The notes below the pieces were generated by a model. That model was not told the DNA's origin. It ran no database searches and saw nothing but the letters and a program-made list of their open reading frames with translations. Source: DATBLE01 sp963775695 (GTDB lineage: Bacteria > Actinomycetota > Thermoleophilia > Gaiellales > Gaiellaceae). Taken from it: 64,000 nt of DNA. Below, in pieces: positions 1 through 10,188 of the stretch; within the stretch, counting starts at the first letter, position 1, and every line of letters begins with the position of its first letter. The position numbers and the translations under genes are program-made. The stretch covers positions 248,001 to 312,000 of the forward strand of contig CAVZJU010000011.1 of assembly GCA_963775695.1 (NCBI GenBank), in the 5' to 3' direction.

Positions 1-1346
1 ATTCCGAGCCCGACGAGGAGCAGGACGCCTCCCGTCCCGAGCCCGCTGACGAAGAGCCCAACGCCGAGCGACACCGCCGCGAGCGCCAGTGTCACGAAGG
101 CGATGTAGGGGGAGTAGCGCGCGATCCGCGACGGTGGCGGAGTCGATCCCTCGCGGACGGCCGTGATCGGCGGAACGCGCGTTGCGCGGAGTGCCGGGAA
201 GATGCTCGCGAGCACCGTCACCGACGTACCGAGGATCAGGCTGACGACGACGGTGCGGGTTGCGAAGACGGTTCCGGCCTGCGGGAGGTCGAGCCCGAAC
301 GAGACGAAGAGCGCATTCATGCCCTTGCCGACTCCGAGCCCCAGGAAGAGGCCGATGATCGATGCGAGGAGGCCGAGCACGAAGCCCTCGGCGACGACCG
401 ACGCGAGCACCTGCTTCCGAGATCCTCCGAGCGTCCGCAGCGTGGCGAACTCACGCGTGCGTTGGGCGACCGTGATCGACAGCGTGTTGAAGATGACGAA
501 CGCGCCGACGAAGAGGGCGATGCCACCGAAGCCGAGCAGGACGTAGGTGATGATCGAGAGAGCCTCGTTCGTGTCGGCCGCGTCGGCGGCAGCCTCGGCC
601 GCCCCGGTCTGCACCTCGGCCGTGGCCGGGACGAGAGGCTTGAGCGCCCGGACGAGCTCCTCGGGCGACGTCCCCTCCCGAGCCGCGACGAAGATCGAGT
701 CGAACTGCCCCTCCTTCTGGAAGATCGTCTGGGCGGTCGGAAGATCGAAGACCGCCAACGTCGCGTTTCCGATCGAGTCGACGGATCCGAACTTGGCGAT
801 GCCGGTGATCTCGTAGCGCCTGACAGGTCCCAGCGCAGCGATCCCTACCGTCTCGCCCACGGCGAAGCCCTCCGCGTCCGCGGTGTTCGCGTCGATGACG
901 ACCTGCTCCCCGCCCGCGGGCCACGAACCCTCCACGAGGCGGAGCGGCGTGAACCGGAGTTGGCTCGCATCGAGCCCCACGCCGCTCCCGTCGCCGCCGA
1001 TCTTGCGGCCCTCGTCGTCGACGAGCTGCGCAGGGTTGGAGTTGGACCCGAGAGCGAAGATACCCCCGGCCGCCGACTCGACCTCGGGAAGAGCTCGGAC
1101 CTCTGAGAGCAGGCCGGCGGGCACGGTGGCTTTTCCACTCGAAGAGAAGTCGACGAGCTGCCTGCCGCTGATGACGGCGTCGGTGTCCGCGTACGACTCC
1201 TGGAAGATGCTGTCGAACGCCTTCTGGAACGTGTCCGTCAGGACGTACGTCCCGCTGACCATCGCGACGCCGATGACAATGGCGAGTGCGGTCAGAAGGC
1301 TCCGGATCTTGCGACTGGCGAGTCCTCTGAGCGTGACGCCGATCAT
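1..1346 (-). CDS. FtsX/MacB-like ABC transporter permease (3' end off the window)
   Basis: The frame is open from an ATG at 1346 to the left edge, giving 448 visible residues. A membrane segment lies at about residues 15-37, an extracytoplasmic MacB-type periplasmic core domain at about 40-262, and three membrane segments of an FtsX domain at about 268-395, including the family-typical stretch TLRTLGGSR. Another membrane segment starts near residue 412, so a second FtsX unit off the window is likely (about 850 residues in all). The ATG overlaps the stop of the upstream ATPase gene in an ATGA, so the two are translationally coupled. Such permeases export lipids, peptides or drugs, or act on cell-envelope enzymes; the substrate cannot be read from the sequence. 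Confidence 0.9.
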   Translation of the reverse strand, partial: MIGVTLRGLASRKIRSLLTALAIVIGVAMVSGTYVLTDTFQKAFDSIFQESYADTDAVISGRQLVDFSSSGKATVPAGLLSEVRALPEVESAAGGIFALGSNSNPAQLVDDEGRKIGGDGSGVGLDASQLRFTPLRLVEGSWPAGGEQVVIDANTADAEGFAVGETVGIAALGPVRRYEITGIAKFGSVDSIGNATLAVFDLPTAQTIFQKEGQFDSIFVAAREGTSPEELVRALKPLVPATAEVQTGAAEAAADAADTNEALSIITYVLLGFGGIALFVGAFVIFNTLSITVAQRTREFATLRTLGGSRKQVLASVVAEGFVLGLLASIIGLFLGLGVGKGMNALFVSFGLDLPQAGTVFATRTVVVSLILGTSVTVLASIFPALRATRVPPITAVREGSTPPPSRIARYSPYIAFVTLALAAVSLGVGLFVSGLGTGGVLLLVGLG

Positions 1347-2119
1347 CGGGCCGTCACCTCCTCCATCGCCTCGATGATCTCGTGCGAGGTCGAGGGACCG
1401 AGGTCCTTGACGATCAGGCCGTCGGCGAGGAAGAGGACGCGGTCCGCGATCGCCGCGGCGTGCGCGTCGTGGGTGACCATGACGGTCGTCTGGCCGAGGC
1501 TCGTGACGGAGTCACGGAGCAGCTCGAGGATCTCGCCGCCGGTCGTCGAGTCGAGGTTGCCGGTGGGCTCGTCCGCGAACATGACCGTGGGCTTGCCCAC
1601 GAGCGCGCGGGCGATCGCGACGCGCTGCTGCTGACCGCCCGAGAGCTCGGCGGGGCGATGCTTCAGCCGCTCGGCGAGCCCGACCGTGGTCGTCAGCTCG
1701 GCCACCCACGCCCGATCCGGCTTCTCGCCGGCGAGCTTGAGCGGGAGGACGACGTTCTCCTCCGCCGTCAGCATCGGCAGCAGGTTGAATAACTGGAAGA
1801 TGAACCCGATGTGGGCACGGCGGAGCTTCGTCAGGTCGGTATCGCCGAGCTCCGTGATGTCCGTGCCCGCGATCGTGACCTGCCCCTCGTTCGGGCGGTC
1901 GAGCCCGGCGAGGATGTGCATGAGCGTGGACTTCCCCGACCCGGAGGGCCCCATGACGGCGGTGAGCTTTCCGGCCTCGACGTCGAGCGAGACGCCGCGA
2001 AGCGCCCGCACGCAGACGTCGCCTTCGACGCCGTATTGACGGGTGACGTCGCGGGCCGCGACGAGAGCGCCCGTGCTGTCCTGCTCGGACAGTGTTGACC
2101 GGGTCGAAACGGAGGACAT
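1343..2119 (-). CDS. ABC transporter ATP-binding protein, LolD/MacB type
   Basis: This 258-residue ATPase has a Walker A motif GPSGSGKST at about residues 57-65, a Q-loop at about 107-115 (FQLFNLLP), the signature LSGGQQQR at about 159-166 and Walker B VMFADEP at about 179-185. The strictly conserved LSGGQQQR and DEPTGNLD are typical of the LolD/MacB branch that pairs with FtsX-like permeases. The ATG at 2119 follows a good ribosome binding site (AAAGGAGA). The gene is 12 bases downstream of a small gene and overlaps the permease by 4 bases, so it sits in a four-gene minus-strand operon. It powers the membrane partner from the cytoplasmic side. Confidence 0.95.
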   Translation of the reverse strand: MSSVSTRSTLSEQDSTGALVAARDVTRQYGVEGDVCVRALRGVSLDVEAGKLTAVMGPSGSGKSTLMHILAGLDRPNEGQVTIAGTDITELGDTDLTKLRRAHIGFIFQLFNLLPMLTAEENVVLPLKLAGEKPDRAWVAELTTTVGLAERLKHRPAELSGGQQQRVAIARALVGKPTVMFADEPTGNLDSTTGGEILELLRDSVTSLGQTTVMVTHDAHAAAIADRVLFLADGLIVKDLGPSTSHEIIEAMEEVTAR

Positions 2120-2131
2120 CTCGTTCTCCTT

Positions 2132-2428
2132 TCAGCTCCGCAGCGGGAGGTCGGTGGCCATGCGTGAGTCCCGGCCGGGGCAAGCCCCACCGGAGGACGC
2201 GTACGCGGACGGGTGACGGAACGCCGCGAGCGCGTCCGCGCTGGCGACATGGAGCTCGAAGCTCTCGTCGAGCCTCGAATCGGAGACCGCTATCTTCACG
2301 CGGCCGGTTGCTTCGTCCCACAGGAGCGTGACCTCGCGCCCGTCGCTCTCGCGATCCGCGAGCTCGGTCCAGATGTCATGCGTCACTCTCACGGTTCCGC
2401 CTTCGGAATTGCGGGACCGACGGGTCAC
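2132..2428 (-). CDS. Small hypothetical protein (98 aa)
   Basis: I do not recognise a named family. The first part (about residues 12-66) reads as a compact alternating polar/hydrophobic domain with VTLLWDEATGRVKIAVSD and LHVASADALAAFRHP; such beta-rich small proteins are common in Actinobacteria. The GTG start at 2428 overlaps the stop of the preceding small gene (GTGA), and the ATPase gene starts 12 bases after the stop, so it is translated as part of the ABC operon. A downstream GTG (residue 13, followed by RVTHDIW) is an alternative start. The C-terminal 25 residues are low in hydrophobic content. No role in the transporter can be inferred from the sequence. Confidence 0.6.
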   Translation of the reverse strand: MTRRSRNSEGGTVRVTHDIWTELADRESDGREVTLLWDEATGRVKIAVSDSRLDESFELHVASADALAAFRHPSAYASSGGACPGRDSRMATDLPLRS

Positions 2429-2703
2429 GGAATCTCGACCTCACTCACGCCGACCACGTTCGTGCGGCTGGCGACGTACGGCGGCAGCAGCTCGAGTGCC
2501 CGGCGACCGTCCGGGGCCTCGACGTCCCACCAGATCGCGTGGTCGCCCTCGCGACAGGAGGCTAGGGCGGAACTCCTCCGCAAGGGGCTGTCGAACCCTT
2601 TCCAGGCCGCGTAGATCGCCGCGCACTCGTCCGCCGTGTGGCGATGCTGGAGCCGGAACAACGGCATGCATCGAGCATTCGCCAGGACCGGGTCTACGGA
2701 CAT
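2425..2703 (-). CDS. Small hypothetical protein (92 aa)
   Basis: The core begins MPLFRLQHRHTADEC and ends in VVGVSEVEIP. This resembles short actinobacterial proteins that start MPLYRVEHRHP and consist of a single ferredoxin-like or stress-response-type domain of unknown function; this is from memory and not a firm assignment. The ATG at 2703 is used here. An ATG at 2667 (MPLFRL) is equally possible, and neither has a clear ribosome binding site. The stop overlaps the next gene in a GTGA. Tryptophans in AIWWDVEAPDG suggest a folded domain rather than a spurious frame. Confidence 0.6.
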   Translation of the reverse strand: MSVDPVLANARCMPLFRLQHRHTADECAAIYAAWKGFDSPLRRSSALASCREGDHAIWWDVEAPDGRRALELLPPYVASRTNVVGVSEVEIP

Positions 2704-2806
2704 CGGTGAGCGACCCTGATTTCGACCCTGGTCCGGCAGACGGGCGACCCTTAGGGCCAAAGCGCACCGCGAACGAACGGCGGCCGCTCCGCAGGCGCGG
2801 CCTGGA

Positions 2807-5713
2807 CTACGTGTGACCGTCGGCCGTTCGAGTGCTCCCGATCAGCTGAGCGACCTCGGCACGAGAAGAGACGTCGAGCTTCTGGAAGATGTTCCGCATG
2901 TGGGCCTCGACGGTCTTCAGACTCAGAAAGAGCTCCTCCGCGATCTCGCGGTTGGTCCGGCGATCGCGAACGAGCTCGGCGACCTCGACCTCGCGCCCGG
3001 TCAGCAACTCCACACCGAAACCTCCGGGCGTGCCACGCGGCGTTCGGCGATGGACCGCGTGTCCGAGGTTGCGAAGCTGCGCCTCGGCCTGGTCGCGATA
3101 CCGCAGGGCCCCGAGGGCGTCGAATTCGTCGGCGGCTCGAACGAGTTGAGCGATCGCCTCGTCCGCTCGGCCCGCGGCGGCCAGCGCGCGGCCGGCGAAG
3201 GCGCGCGACGTGGCCGTGTGGACGCGCGCGCCGATCGCCTCTGACCGTGCGATGGCCGACCGAGCGAGGTCGGCCGCGTCCTCCGGTCTGTCCTCGGCCA
3301 GCGCGACTGCGGCGCCGGCGCGGTCGGCCATCAGCCCGGAGAGCTGCAATCCCTGCTCGTCGGCTTGCTCCCGGACCTTCACCGCTGCCGCCCGCGCCTT
3401 GTCGAACTGGCCCAGCTCGATCCGACAGCGGATCAGCAGCTCGAAGTAGGTCGCCCGCCAGCTGCCGGCGAGGAGCGGGATGTCCTCGCCGCCGACGCTC
3501 TCGAGCAACAGCTCGACCGCTTGCTCGGGCTCGCCCGCCTCGCAGAGTGCCTGCGCGTGGATGGCACCTGCGAAGGCCGTGATCACGCCGTCGTCGACCC
3601 GCTGCGCCAGCTCGACGCTCTCCGCGCCCATTTCGAGTGCGGTTTCCAGGTCGCCCGCCATCACCGCCGACAGCGCGCGGTTGAACAAGGCGAGTGAGAG
3701 TCCCTGCGCGTTGTCGACGAGACGCGCGCCTTCGACCGCCTCGTCGAGCACCTCTGCCGATCGCTTCATCTCGCCCGTCATCCAGAGAGAGCAGCCCAGG
3801 ATCGGGATCAGGATCGGCACGAGCTGGGTCCGCCCCGTCGAGCGGGCGAGGGAAAGACCGCGCTCGCCGTGACGACACGTCGAGGAGTGGAGATCCAGAT
3901 AGAGCTCGGCGGTGGCCAGATTGCTGAGTGCATCAAGCCGCGAGATGAGCTCGTCGTCGTCGAGGGAGTCGACCAGGGAGGCCGCACGGCGATGCAGCTC
4001 GCGGGCGAGGTCGACCCGACCGGCGAACGTCGCGCCCATCGTGTACGCGGCTAGCGCAGCAGCCGCGAGCGTGTCGTCCCCGACCACCTCTGCGGCCTCG
4101 ACGGCGAGGCGCCCCCATTCGAGCATTCCCGCATGGTCGGCGAGGAAGAGGCTGTTGGCCGAGAGTGCGATCAGCAGCCACACCCGTGCGGGCGAGTCCG
4201 GATCCGCAAGCTCGTCGTAAGCGCGCTGCAGGCGCCTTCGCGCCTCGTTGTGGCGACCGAGCAGCTGCTCGATCTCCGCCGTACCGACGACCAACCCCAC
4301 TCTGCGCTCGACGTTCGCCGGGGGAGTCGAGACAATGCACTCGCCGAGCGCGTCATGAGCCTCCGAGAAACGACCCATCGCCGCCTCCACCTCGGCCAGC
4401 GACATGAACAGGCCGACCCGCTCCTCCACGGGCGCATTCGCGGGCAGGAGGCGAAGGGCGGCTGCGAACCAAGAGGCCGCGCTCGCCGGGGCCTGCCTGG
4501 ACGCGTCCTCGCCCGCTCGCCGTAGGGTCTCGATCGCGAAGACGTCACCGTGGCGCGCGGACTGCTCCACGTGACCCGCCAACACGGCGGCAGGCGCCGC
4601 CCTCTCCGCCAGAGCGTCGACGGCACGTCGGTGACAAGACATGCGCACGCTCGGCGAGCACGAACCGTAGACCGCGCGCCGCACCAGAGGGTGCCGGAAC
4701 TGGAACGTCCGAGGCACCTCCGTCCCTCGGACGAGATCCCTCGACACGAGCTCGTCGATTCGCTGCCACACCTCGTTCTCGGGCGCGTCCAGGGTTGCGA
4801 CCGCCAGATCGAGCTCGAACGGATCACCGACGACGGCGGCTGCCTCGGCAAGCGTCCGGGCGGCTGGGGACAGCTCGTCGAGCTCTGCCGCGATTGCCCG
4901 TGCGACGGTCGGCGGAACTCCTAGGCCACCGTCCGATGGCCTTTCGGCCTCGTCCGAGCCGGCGCGTGCAAGCTGCAGCGCGAAGAACGGGTTTCCCCCG
5001 CTTTCATGGTGAAGCCGTTCGACGTCGAGACCCTCTGTGTCGCCGACGAGCTGGCTGATGCCCTCCTTCGTGAGCGGGCCGAGCTCGATCGTATGCACGA
5101 TGCTTGAGCGCTGGATATCGGCGATCGCCTTCACGACCTCGGGATCGCCCTGACCGGTGCGGAGAGCCATCGCGACCATGACGGAGGCCTGAGGAGGCCG
5201 ACGGAGGAGATAGGAGATCAACTCGAGCGAGGCACCGTCAGCCCATTGCAGATCGTCGAGGATCAACACCAGCGGCGACCGTGCGGCGAGGCGTTCGACC
5301 AGCTCGCGAACCGCCTGGTAGACGCGGAAGCGCTCCAGCGCCGAGACGGGATATTCGACCGCTTCGCCCAGCTCGCGCAACGACGGGAAGACGGCGGCGA
5401 GCTCGCCCAGCTGATCCATCGCCAGGCGATCGAGCGCCCGCGCATCGAGCGACGTCAGGTACGCGTCGAGAGCGTGGGTGAGCACCCCGAACGGAAGCTC
5501 GCGCTCAAACTCGGCGGCTCTGCCTTCGAGCGTCAAGCAGCGACGCCCGACCGCGATCTCCGCCAGCTCCTGGAGCAGCCTCGTCTTCCCGATCCCCGCT
5601 TCACCGGAGACGAACACAAACCCGGGATTGCCGTCGCAGGCGGCATCGAGCACGCCGTCGACGAGCTCGAGCTCGTCCTCTCGGCCGAGGAGCAGAGCAC
5701 CGGTCGGAGTCAT
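2807..5713 (-). CDS. LuxR-family ATPase transcriptional regulator (LAL/MalT-like)
   Basis: The protein is 968 residues from the ATG at 5713 (upstream GTG codons in frame are possible, and the frame is open to 5845). Order of parts: an N-terminal AAA/NACHT-like ATPase with Walker A GEAGIGKT at about residues 37-44 and Walker B LVLILDDLQWAD at about 145-156, a long alanine/leucine-rich TPR-like region, and a C-terminal LuxR helix-turn-helix (LLTGREVEVAELV ... SLKTVEAHMRNIF) at about 905-965. This is the standard architecture and length of large ATP-binding LuxR regulators, which bind DNA after ligand and ATP binding. It ends about 100 bases before the small-gene/ABC operon on the same strand, so it could regulate that operon; this is inference only. 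Confidence 0.95.
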   Translation of the reverse strand: MTPTGALLLGREDELELVDGVLDAACDGNPGFVFVSGEAGIGKTRLLQELAEIAVGRRCLTLEGRAAEFERELPFGVLTHALDAYLTSLDARALDRLAMDQLGELAAVFPSLRELGEAVEYPVSALERFRVYQAVRELVERLAARSPLVLILDDLQWADGASLELISYLLRRPPQASVMVAMALRTGQGDPEVVKAIADIQRSSIVHTIELGPLTKEGISQLVGDTEGLDVERLHHESGGNPFFALQLARAGSDEAERPSDGGLGVPPTVARAIAAELDELSPAARTLAEAAAVVGDPFELDLAVATLDAPENEVWQRIDELVSRDLVRGTEVPRTFQFRHPLVRRAVYGSCSPSVRMSCHRRAVDALAERAAPAAVLAGHVEQSARHGDVFAIETLRRAGEDASRQAPASAASWFAAALRLLPANAPVEERVGLFMSLAEVEAAMGRFSEAHDALGECIVSTPPANVERRVGLVVGTAEIEQLLGRHNEARRRLQRAYDELADPDSPARVWLLIALSANSLFLADHAGMLEWGRLAVEAAEVVGDDTLAAAALAAYTMGATFAGRVDLARELHRRAASLVDSLDDDELISRLDALSNLATAELYLDLHSSTCRHGERGLSLARSTGRTQLVPILIPILGCSLWMTGEMKRSAEVLDEAVEGARLVDNAQGLSLALFNRALSAVMAGDLETALEMGAESVELAQRVDDGVITAFAGAIHAQALCEAGEPEQAVELLLESVGGEDIPLLAGSWRATYFELLIRCRIELGQFDKARAAAVKVREQADEQGLQLSGLMADRAGAAVALAEDRPEDAADLARSAIARSEAIGARVHTATSRAFAGRALAAAGRADEAIAQLVRAADEFDALGALRYRDQAEAQLRNLGHAVHRRTPRGTPGGFGVELLTGREVEVAELVRDRRTNREIAEELFLSLKTVEAHMRNIFQKLDVSSRAEVAQLIGSTRTADGHT

Positions 5714-5880
5714 GACCGGCACCACGAAGTCTGAGCCAACGCGCCTCCATGTTACTCGGGGTCGGACGTAGCCTTCCCGAGCGCACGGCCGACCGCAACC
5801 CGACGGTGGGTGCACGAAGGCGCGCGGCCCCCGGTTCTCGGGCACACCTCCCTAAGAACAGGAGGGGGTCGCCTCTCTGG

Positions 5881-6036
5881 CTCCGCAAGAAGCGCCAAGT
5901 CCTGGAACGGATCGGCGCCACGGTCACCGAGACCCCCGGCAGTCACGCCGTCTACGTCTCCAACCCCGCGGTCGTCGCCGGCCTGATCACGCAGGCCGCG
6001 CGGTCGGCCCTCCGCGAAACGACAGCCGTCGCCTGA
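5881..6036 (+). pseudogene. Alpha/beta-hydrolase C-terminal remnant
   Basis: The frame reads VLERIGATVTETPGSHAVYV followed by SNPAVVAGLITQAARSA and a stop. This matches the C-terminal end of haloperoxidase-like alpha/beta hydrolases, where a conserved SHAVYVS(N/Q)P carries the catalytic histidine and is followed by a helix ending in EAAR. Nothing upstream in any frame resembles the rest of the fold, so only about 50 codons survive. It sits just left of the repeat block and the tRNA fragment at 6.4-6.5 kb, a place where genes cut by integration are expected. Family recognition is from memory of the motif. Confidence 0.55.
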
Positions 6037-6353
6037 CCACACAGGTCGACACCACACCGGTCGGCAGGGCGCTCCCCTCGCGTTCTGCCGACCCCCTTTC
6101 ACCCTTGCCGGAACGCTGACCCTCACCGGGGCCGGCACGCAAGAAGCGCTCGTGAGGGGCCCCGCGAGACCCGGTCCTGCTCAGCAGAGCAGACACGCAC
6201 CTCGCGCCCGACGCGGCAGTCGAACACGTAGGTTCGACCCCTTCTCTACAGAACAGGGTCGGCGCTCAAATCGAGACCGCGAGGGCCATGGAATCCGGCT
6301 TAACTCAGGGATTCCGGCCTACGGGTATGGAGCGTTTTACGGAGCCTAGCGGT

Positions 6354-6443
6354 CGCAACCAGTGGCAACCGGTGGCAAATGGAAAAGCCCGGAAAACGCC
6401 CTAGACAAGCCAAAACCGTTGCCGTGGGTTGCCACCAGTTGCC
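6354..6443. repeat. Two inverted arrays of three 10-bp repeats (candidate integrase arm sites)
   Basis: On the plus strand three consecutive 10-mers read CGCAACCAGT, GGCAACCGGT and GGCAAATGGA (6354-6383). On the minus strand, reading 6443 to 6414, three more read GGCAACTGGT, GGCAACCCAC and GGCAACGGTT. The two arrays face each other around position 6399 and end 12 bases before the tRNA-Thr fragment at 6455. Arrays of short repeats beside a tRNA-derived core are what arm-type binding sites of tyrosine recombinases look like. The function is inferred. Confidence 0.6.
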
Positions 6444-6454
6444 CTGACCCCAAA

Positions 6455-6496
6455 ATGGTAAGAAGGGGGTCGACGGTTCGAGTCCGTCAGAGGGGT
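6455..6496 (+). repeat. att1: 3' half of a tRNA-Thr(GGT)-like gene (integration scar)
   Basis: The 42 bases read as the 3' part of a tRNA from the anticodon loop onward: loop ATGGTAA (anticodon GGT), anticodon-stem strand GAAGG, T-stem GACGG/CCGTC with loop TTCGAGT, acceptor strand AGAGGGG and discriminator T. No 5' half precedes it. It matches the repeat at 33339 at 39 of 42 positions and the one at 27028 at 36 of 42, all in the same orientation. This is the usual scar of an element integrated at a tRNA 3' end. Confidence 0.75.
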
Positions 6497-6885
6497 TCCA
6501 GATTACCCCTGTAAATCGAGATGTTTGTTGTACTCCCAGGCAACGATCGATGACTCCGAGGGTACACGGGGGTGCACGCCGGACTCCGCGAGCGGCGCCA
6601 CGCATAGGCAGCCGGCTGACCCCCTCTCTACCAGGGAGGTGTTCAGATCGCCGATGGGAGGTGCGCGCAGCCCTTTGCAACGATTCAATAGGAGGTGCTC
6701 GATGCCAGTGCCAGTCCTTGGCTCACCACGCCGGAGGTGGCCACTCGCCTTCGATGCTCCAGCCGCTTCAAACGCATCATCAGATAGTGGGCGCATGCTC
6801 TCGGAGAAGCATTTCGTCCGAGAGGAAACGAGATCACCCTCCGCACTCCCAGGTTCGAGTCTGGGCGTCGGCTCCTCTTCTGTGC
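6497..6885. other. Gene-free stretch
   Basis: No coding frame with family resemblance was seen. A 6-bp inverted repeat (AGGGGT 6491-6496 / ACCCCT 6505-6510) overlaps the end of att1. A GGAGGTG-like motif at about 6692 precedes ATG GCC-free frames only, with no supported gene. Confidence 0.4.
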
Positions 6886-7788
6886 TCAGTCGACTATTGA
6901 GCCGGCGAGCAGCCCGCGCGCGAGCGCTCGCTGCACCAACACGAACACCACGGCGACCGGAACCGCCGCGATCAGCGCGGCGAGGGCGAGCATCGGCCGG
7001 GGTGCGCCGAGAAGCATGTCGTTGAGCCCCACCTGCACAGGGAACTGCCGCGAATCGCCGAGCACGATGTACGGCAGGAAGAAGTTCGTCCAGTCGGCCA
7101 CAAAGGCGAAGAAGAAGACGAGCGCCAAGACGGGCTTCCCGAGCGGGAGGGCGATGCGGCGGAAGATTTGCCACTCTCCGCAGCCGTCGGTCCGTGCGGC
7201 GTCGAGCAGCCCGGCCGGCATCGCCGTCGAGTAGTAGAGGTATGCGAGGTAGACCCCGAAAGGGAAAAACGCGAAGGGCAGCACGACAGAGAGCATGTTC
7301 CCGAGCAGGTGCAGGGCATTCAGCTCGAGGAAGGTCGGGAGTGCGAGCGCCGTCGCCGGCATGAGCATCGCGATCATCGTGGCGGTGAGGACGACCTTCC
7401 GGCCGCGGAACCGTCCGATCGCCAGGCCGTAGCCCGCCGGGAGCACGGTCGCGAGGGTGAGCGCTGTGGCGCCGAACGAGTAGATCAGCGAGTTCTCCAG
7501 CCAGCGTCGGTAGACGTGGTCGTTGAACGAGTCGAGCTCGTGCCACGTCGCGGCGACCGTGTCGAAGCTCCCAAACGCGAACGGCGATCGCGTCGCGAGT
7601 TCGTAGCCGGTCTTGGTCGGCGCGAGTAACAGCCACACGATGGGGCCCGCGAAGAAGGCCGTGAAGACGAGAAGCACGAGCGGACGCAGGGCTGCCGCCG
7701 CGCGGTCCGGAAGCTGCCGGCGCCGCACGCCGCGAGCTTCCGGTGCTCCCCGGCCGTCTCCGATCACCAGGTCCTGACCCAGGCCCAC
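6886..7788 (-). CDS. Orphan sugar ABC transporter permease (CUT1, MalG/UgpE type)
   Basis: A 300-residue inner-membrane permease with about six membrane segments. The EAA loop DAARTDGCGEWQIFRRIALP is near residues 195-214, where it would contact the ATPase. It is clearly paralogous to the permease at 10189-11067, with shared runs such as PFAFGSFDTVA/PFSFGSFHNVA, the DHLYRRW region and FLELNALHL. The first 35 residues are arginine/alanine-rich, so the true start may be downstream. No ATPase, second permease or binding protein accompanies it. It lies between a frameshifted reductase and the att1 scar, so it looks like the surviving end of a duplicated operon. It may still work with the nearby CUT1 system. 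Confidence 0.9.
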   Translation of the reverse strand: MGLGQDLVIGDGRGAPEARGVRRRQLPDRAAAALRPLVLLVFTAFFAGPIVWLLLAPTKTGYELATRSPFAFGSFDTVAATWHELDSFNDHVYRRWLENSLIYSFGATALTLATVLPAGYGLAIGRFRGRKVVLTATMIAMLMPATALALPTFLELNALHLLGNMLSVVLPFAFFPFGVYLAYLYYSTAMPAGLLDAARTDGCGEWQIFRRIALPLGKPVLALVFFFAFVADWTNFFLPYIVLGDSRQFPVQVGLNDMLLGAPRPMLALAALIAAVPVAVVFVLVQRALARGLLAGSIVD

Positions 7789-7951
7789 TGAGCAAGATCC
7801 GGTACATGCGGGCGAGCCGAACGGCCTCTACGACTCCGAGTCACGGCAGGAGGCCTTTCTCGTGCTGTCCGTCGAATCATCCCGCGACAGCTCACCCGCA
7901 CCGGCCGCCCTATGGAGAGGCCCAATCCCCTCGCGTGCGGATGCGCACGAG

Positions 7952-8976
7952 TCAGAGATTGCCGCGGCCGGGAGGAAGCGCGACCGGCGGCGGCGCCGGT
8001 GCCTCGTCGGTGCCGGCCTCGGTCGACTCGAGCAGAGCGTCGATCTCGGCCAGAGTCTGAGCATCCAGGTCGATGGCGTCCGCGTGGAGCCAGTCGTCGA
8101 GCTGGGATGGGCGCCGTCCGCCGACGATCGCTGCAGTCACGCCCCCCACTGCGAGTACCCATGCGATCGCCAACGCGGAGACGGTGGCATCAAGCCGCTC
8201 GGCGATCGGTTCAAGGGAATCCACCAGCGCGAGGTTCCTCGACAGCGCGGGCTCCTGGAAGGGCGCAGCCTTCCGCCGCCAATCGTCGTCGGCCAGCCGG
8301 TCGGTTCCCTCGCGGTTGAAGGAGCCGGTGAGCAGCCCGGAGGCCATCGGCGAATACGCGATCAGTCCGGTCCCGTGGCTGCGCGCCATGGAACGAGCTC
8401 CAGGCGAGCGTGGCGGTTGAGGAGCGAGAGCGGCGGCTGGAGCGAGTCGACGTGCCGGATCGCCTCGCACGCCTCGAGCGTCGGGATGTCGAAGTTGCAG
8501 ACGCCGAGCCAGCGCACCTTTCCCTCGTCGACGAGCTCGACCATCGTCCCCCACGACTCCTCCACCGGTGTGCCGGTGCCGTAGTCCGGCCAGTGGAACT
8601 GGTAGAGGTCGATCCGCTCGGTCCGCAGGCGCCGCAGACTCGCCTCGCATTCGGCCCGGATCGACTCTGGCCGCAGGTCGAAGTAGACCTCGCTGCCGCG
8701 CCACGGTCGGCCGCACTTGGTGAACACGTACACCTCCTCGCCGACGCGAAAGGGCTCGAGTGCGCGGCCGACCACCAGCTCGGAGTGGCCGTCGCCGTAC
8801 GTCGGGGCGGTGTCGATCCACGTGACGCCGGCCTCGATTGCGCGCCGGATCGCGGCGACCGACTCCTCGTCATCGGCCGCTCCCCAGCCAAAGCGGTAGC
8901 GACCTGCCAGCGCCCAGGTGCCGAGTCCGAGCACGCTGATCTCGGGCCCGGAGCGTCCGAGTCTGCGCGTCACCAC
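7952..8976 (-). pseudogene. Aldo/keto reductase, single-base frameshift
   Basis: Starting from a GTG at 8976 (or 8973), the protein begins VTRRLGRSGPEISVLGLGTW, with the family residues in WIDTAPTYGDGHSE (Asp, Tyr), FTKCGRPW (Lys) and YQFHWPD (His). After LELVPW near position 8389 the frame ends in a short tail. The next frame continues the fold exactly (RSHGTGLIAYSPMASGLLTG ... EIDALLES) to a stop at 7952. Restoring one G in the TGG-CGCGC context would give a 341-residue reductase of normal length. It follows the CUT1 ATPase gene by 10 bases, so it was the last gene of that operon. This is either a recent null mutation or a base-calling error. Family activity: NAD(P)-dependent oxidoreduction of aldoses or ketones. 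Confidence 0.85.
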
Positions 8977-8986
8977 GGCGTCATCG

Positions 8987-10186
<1,200 letters not shown>

Positions 10187-10188
10187 CG

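Noticed and set aside
2751..3878. 375-codon minus-strand frame inside the LuxR regulator
   Set aside because: Shadow frame of the regulator, rich in Arg/Gly/Ala, no domain.
6216..6262. tRNA T-loop-like GTAGGTTCGACCCC
   Set aside because: The flanks do not form a T-stem or acceptor stem; coincidental GGTTCGA.
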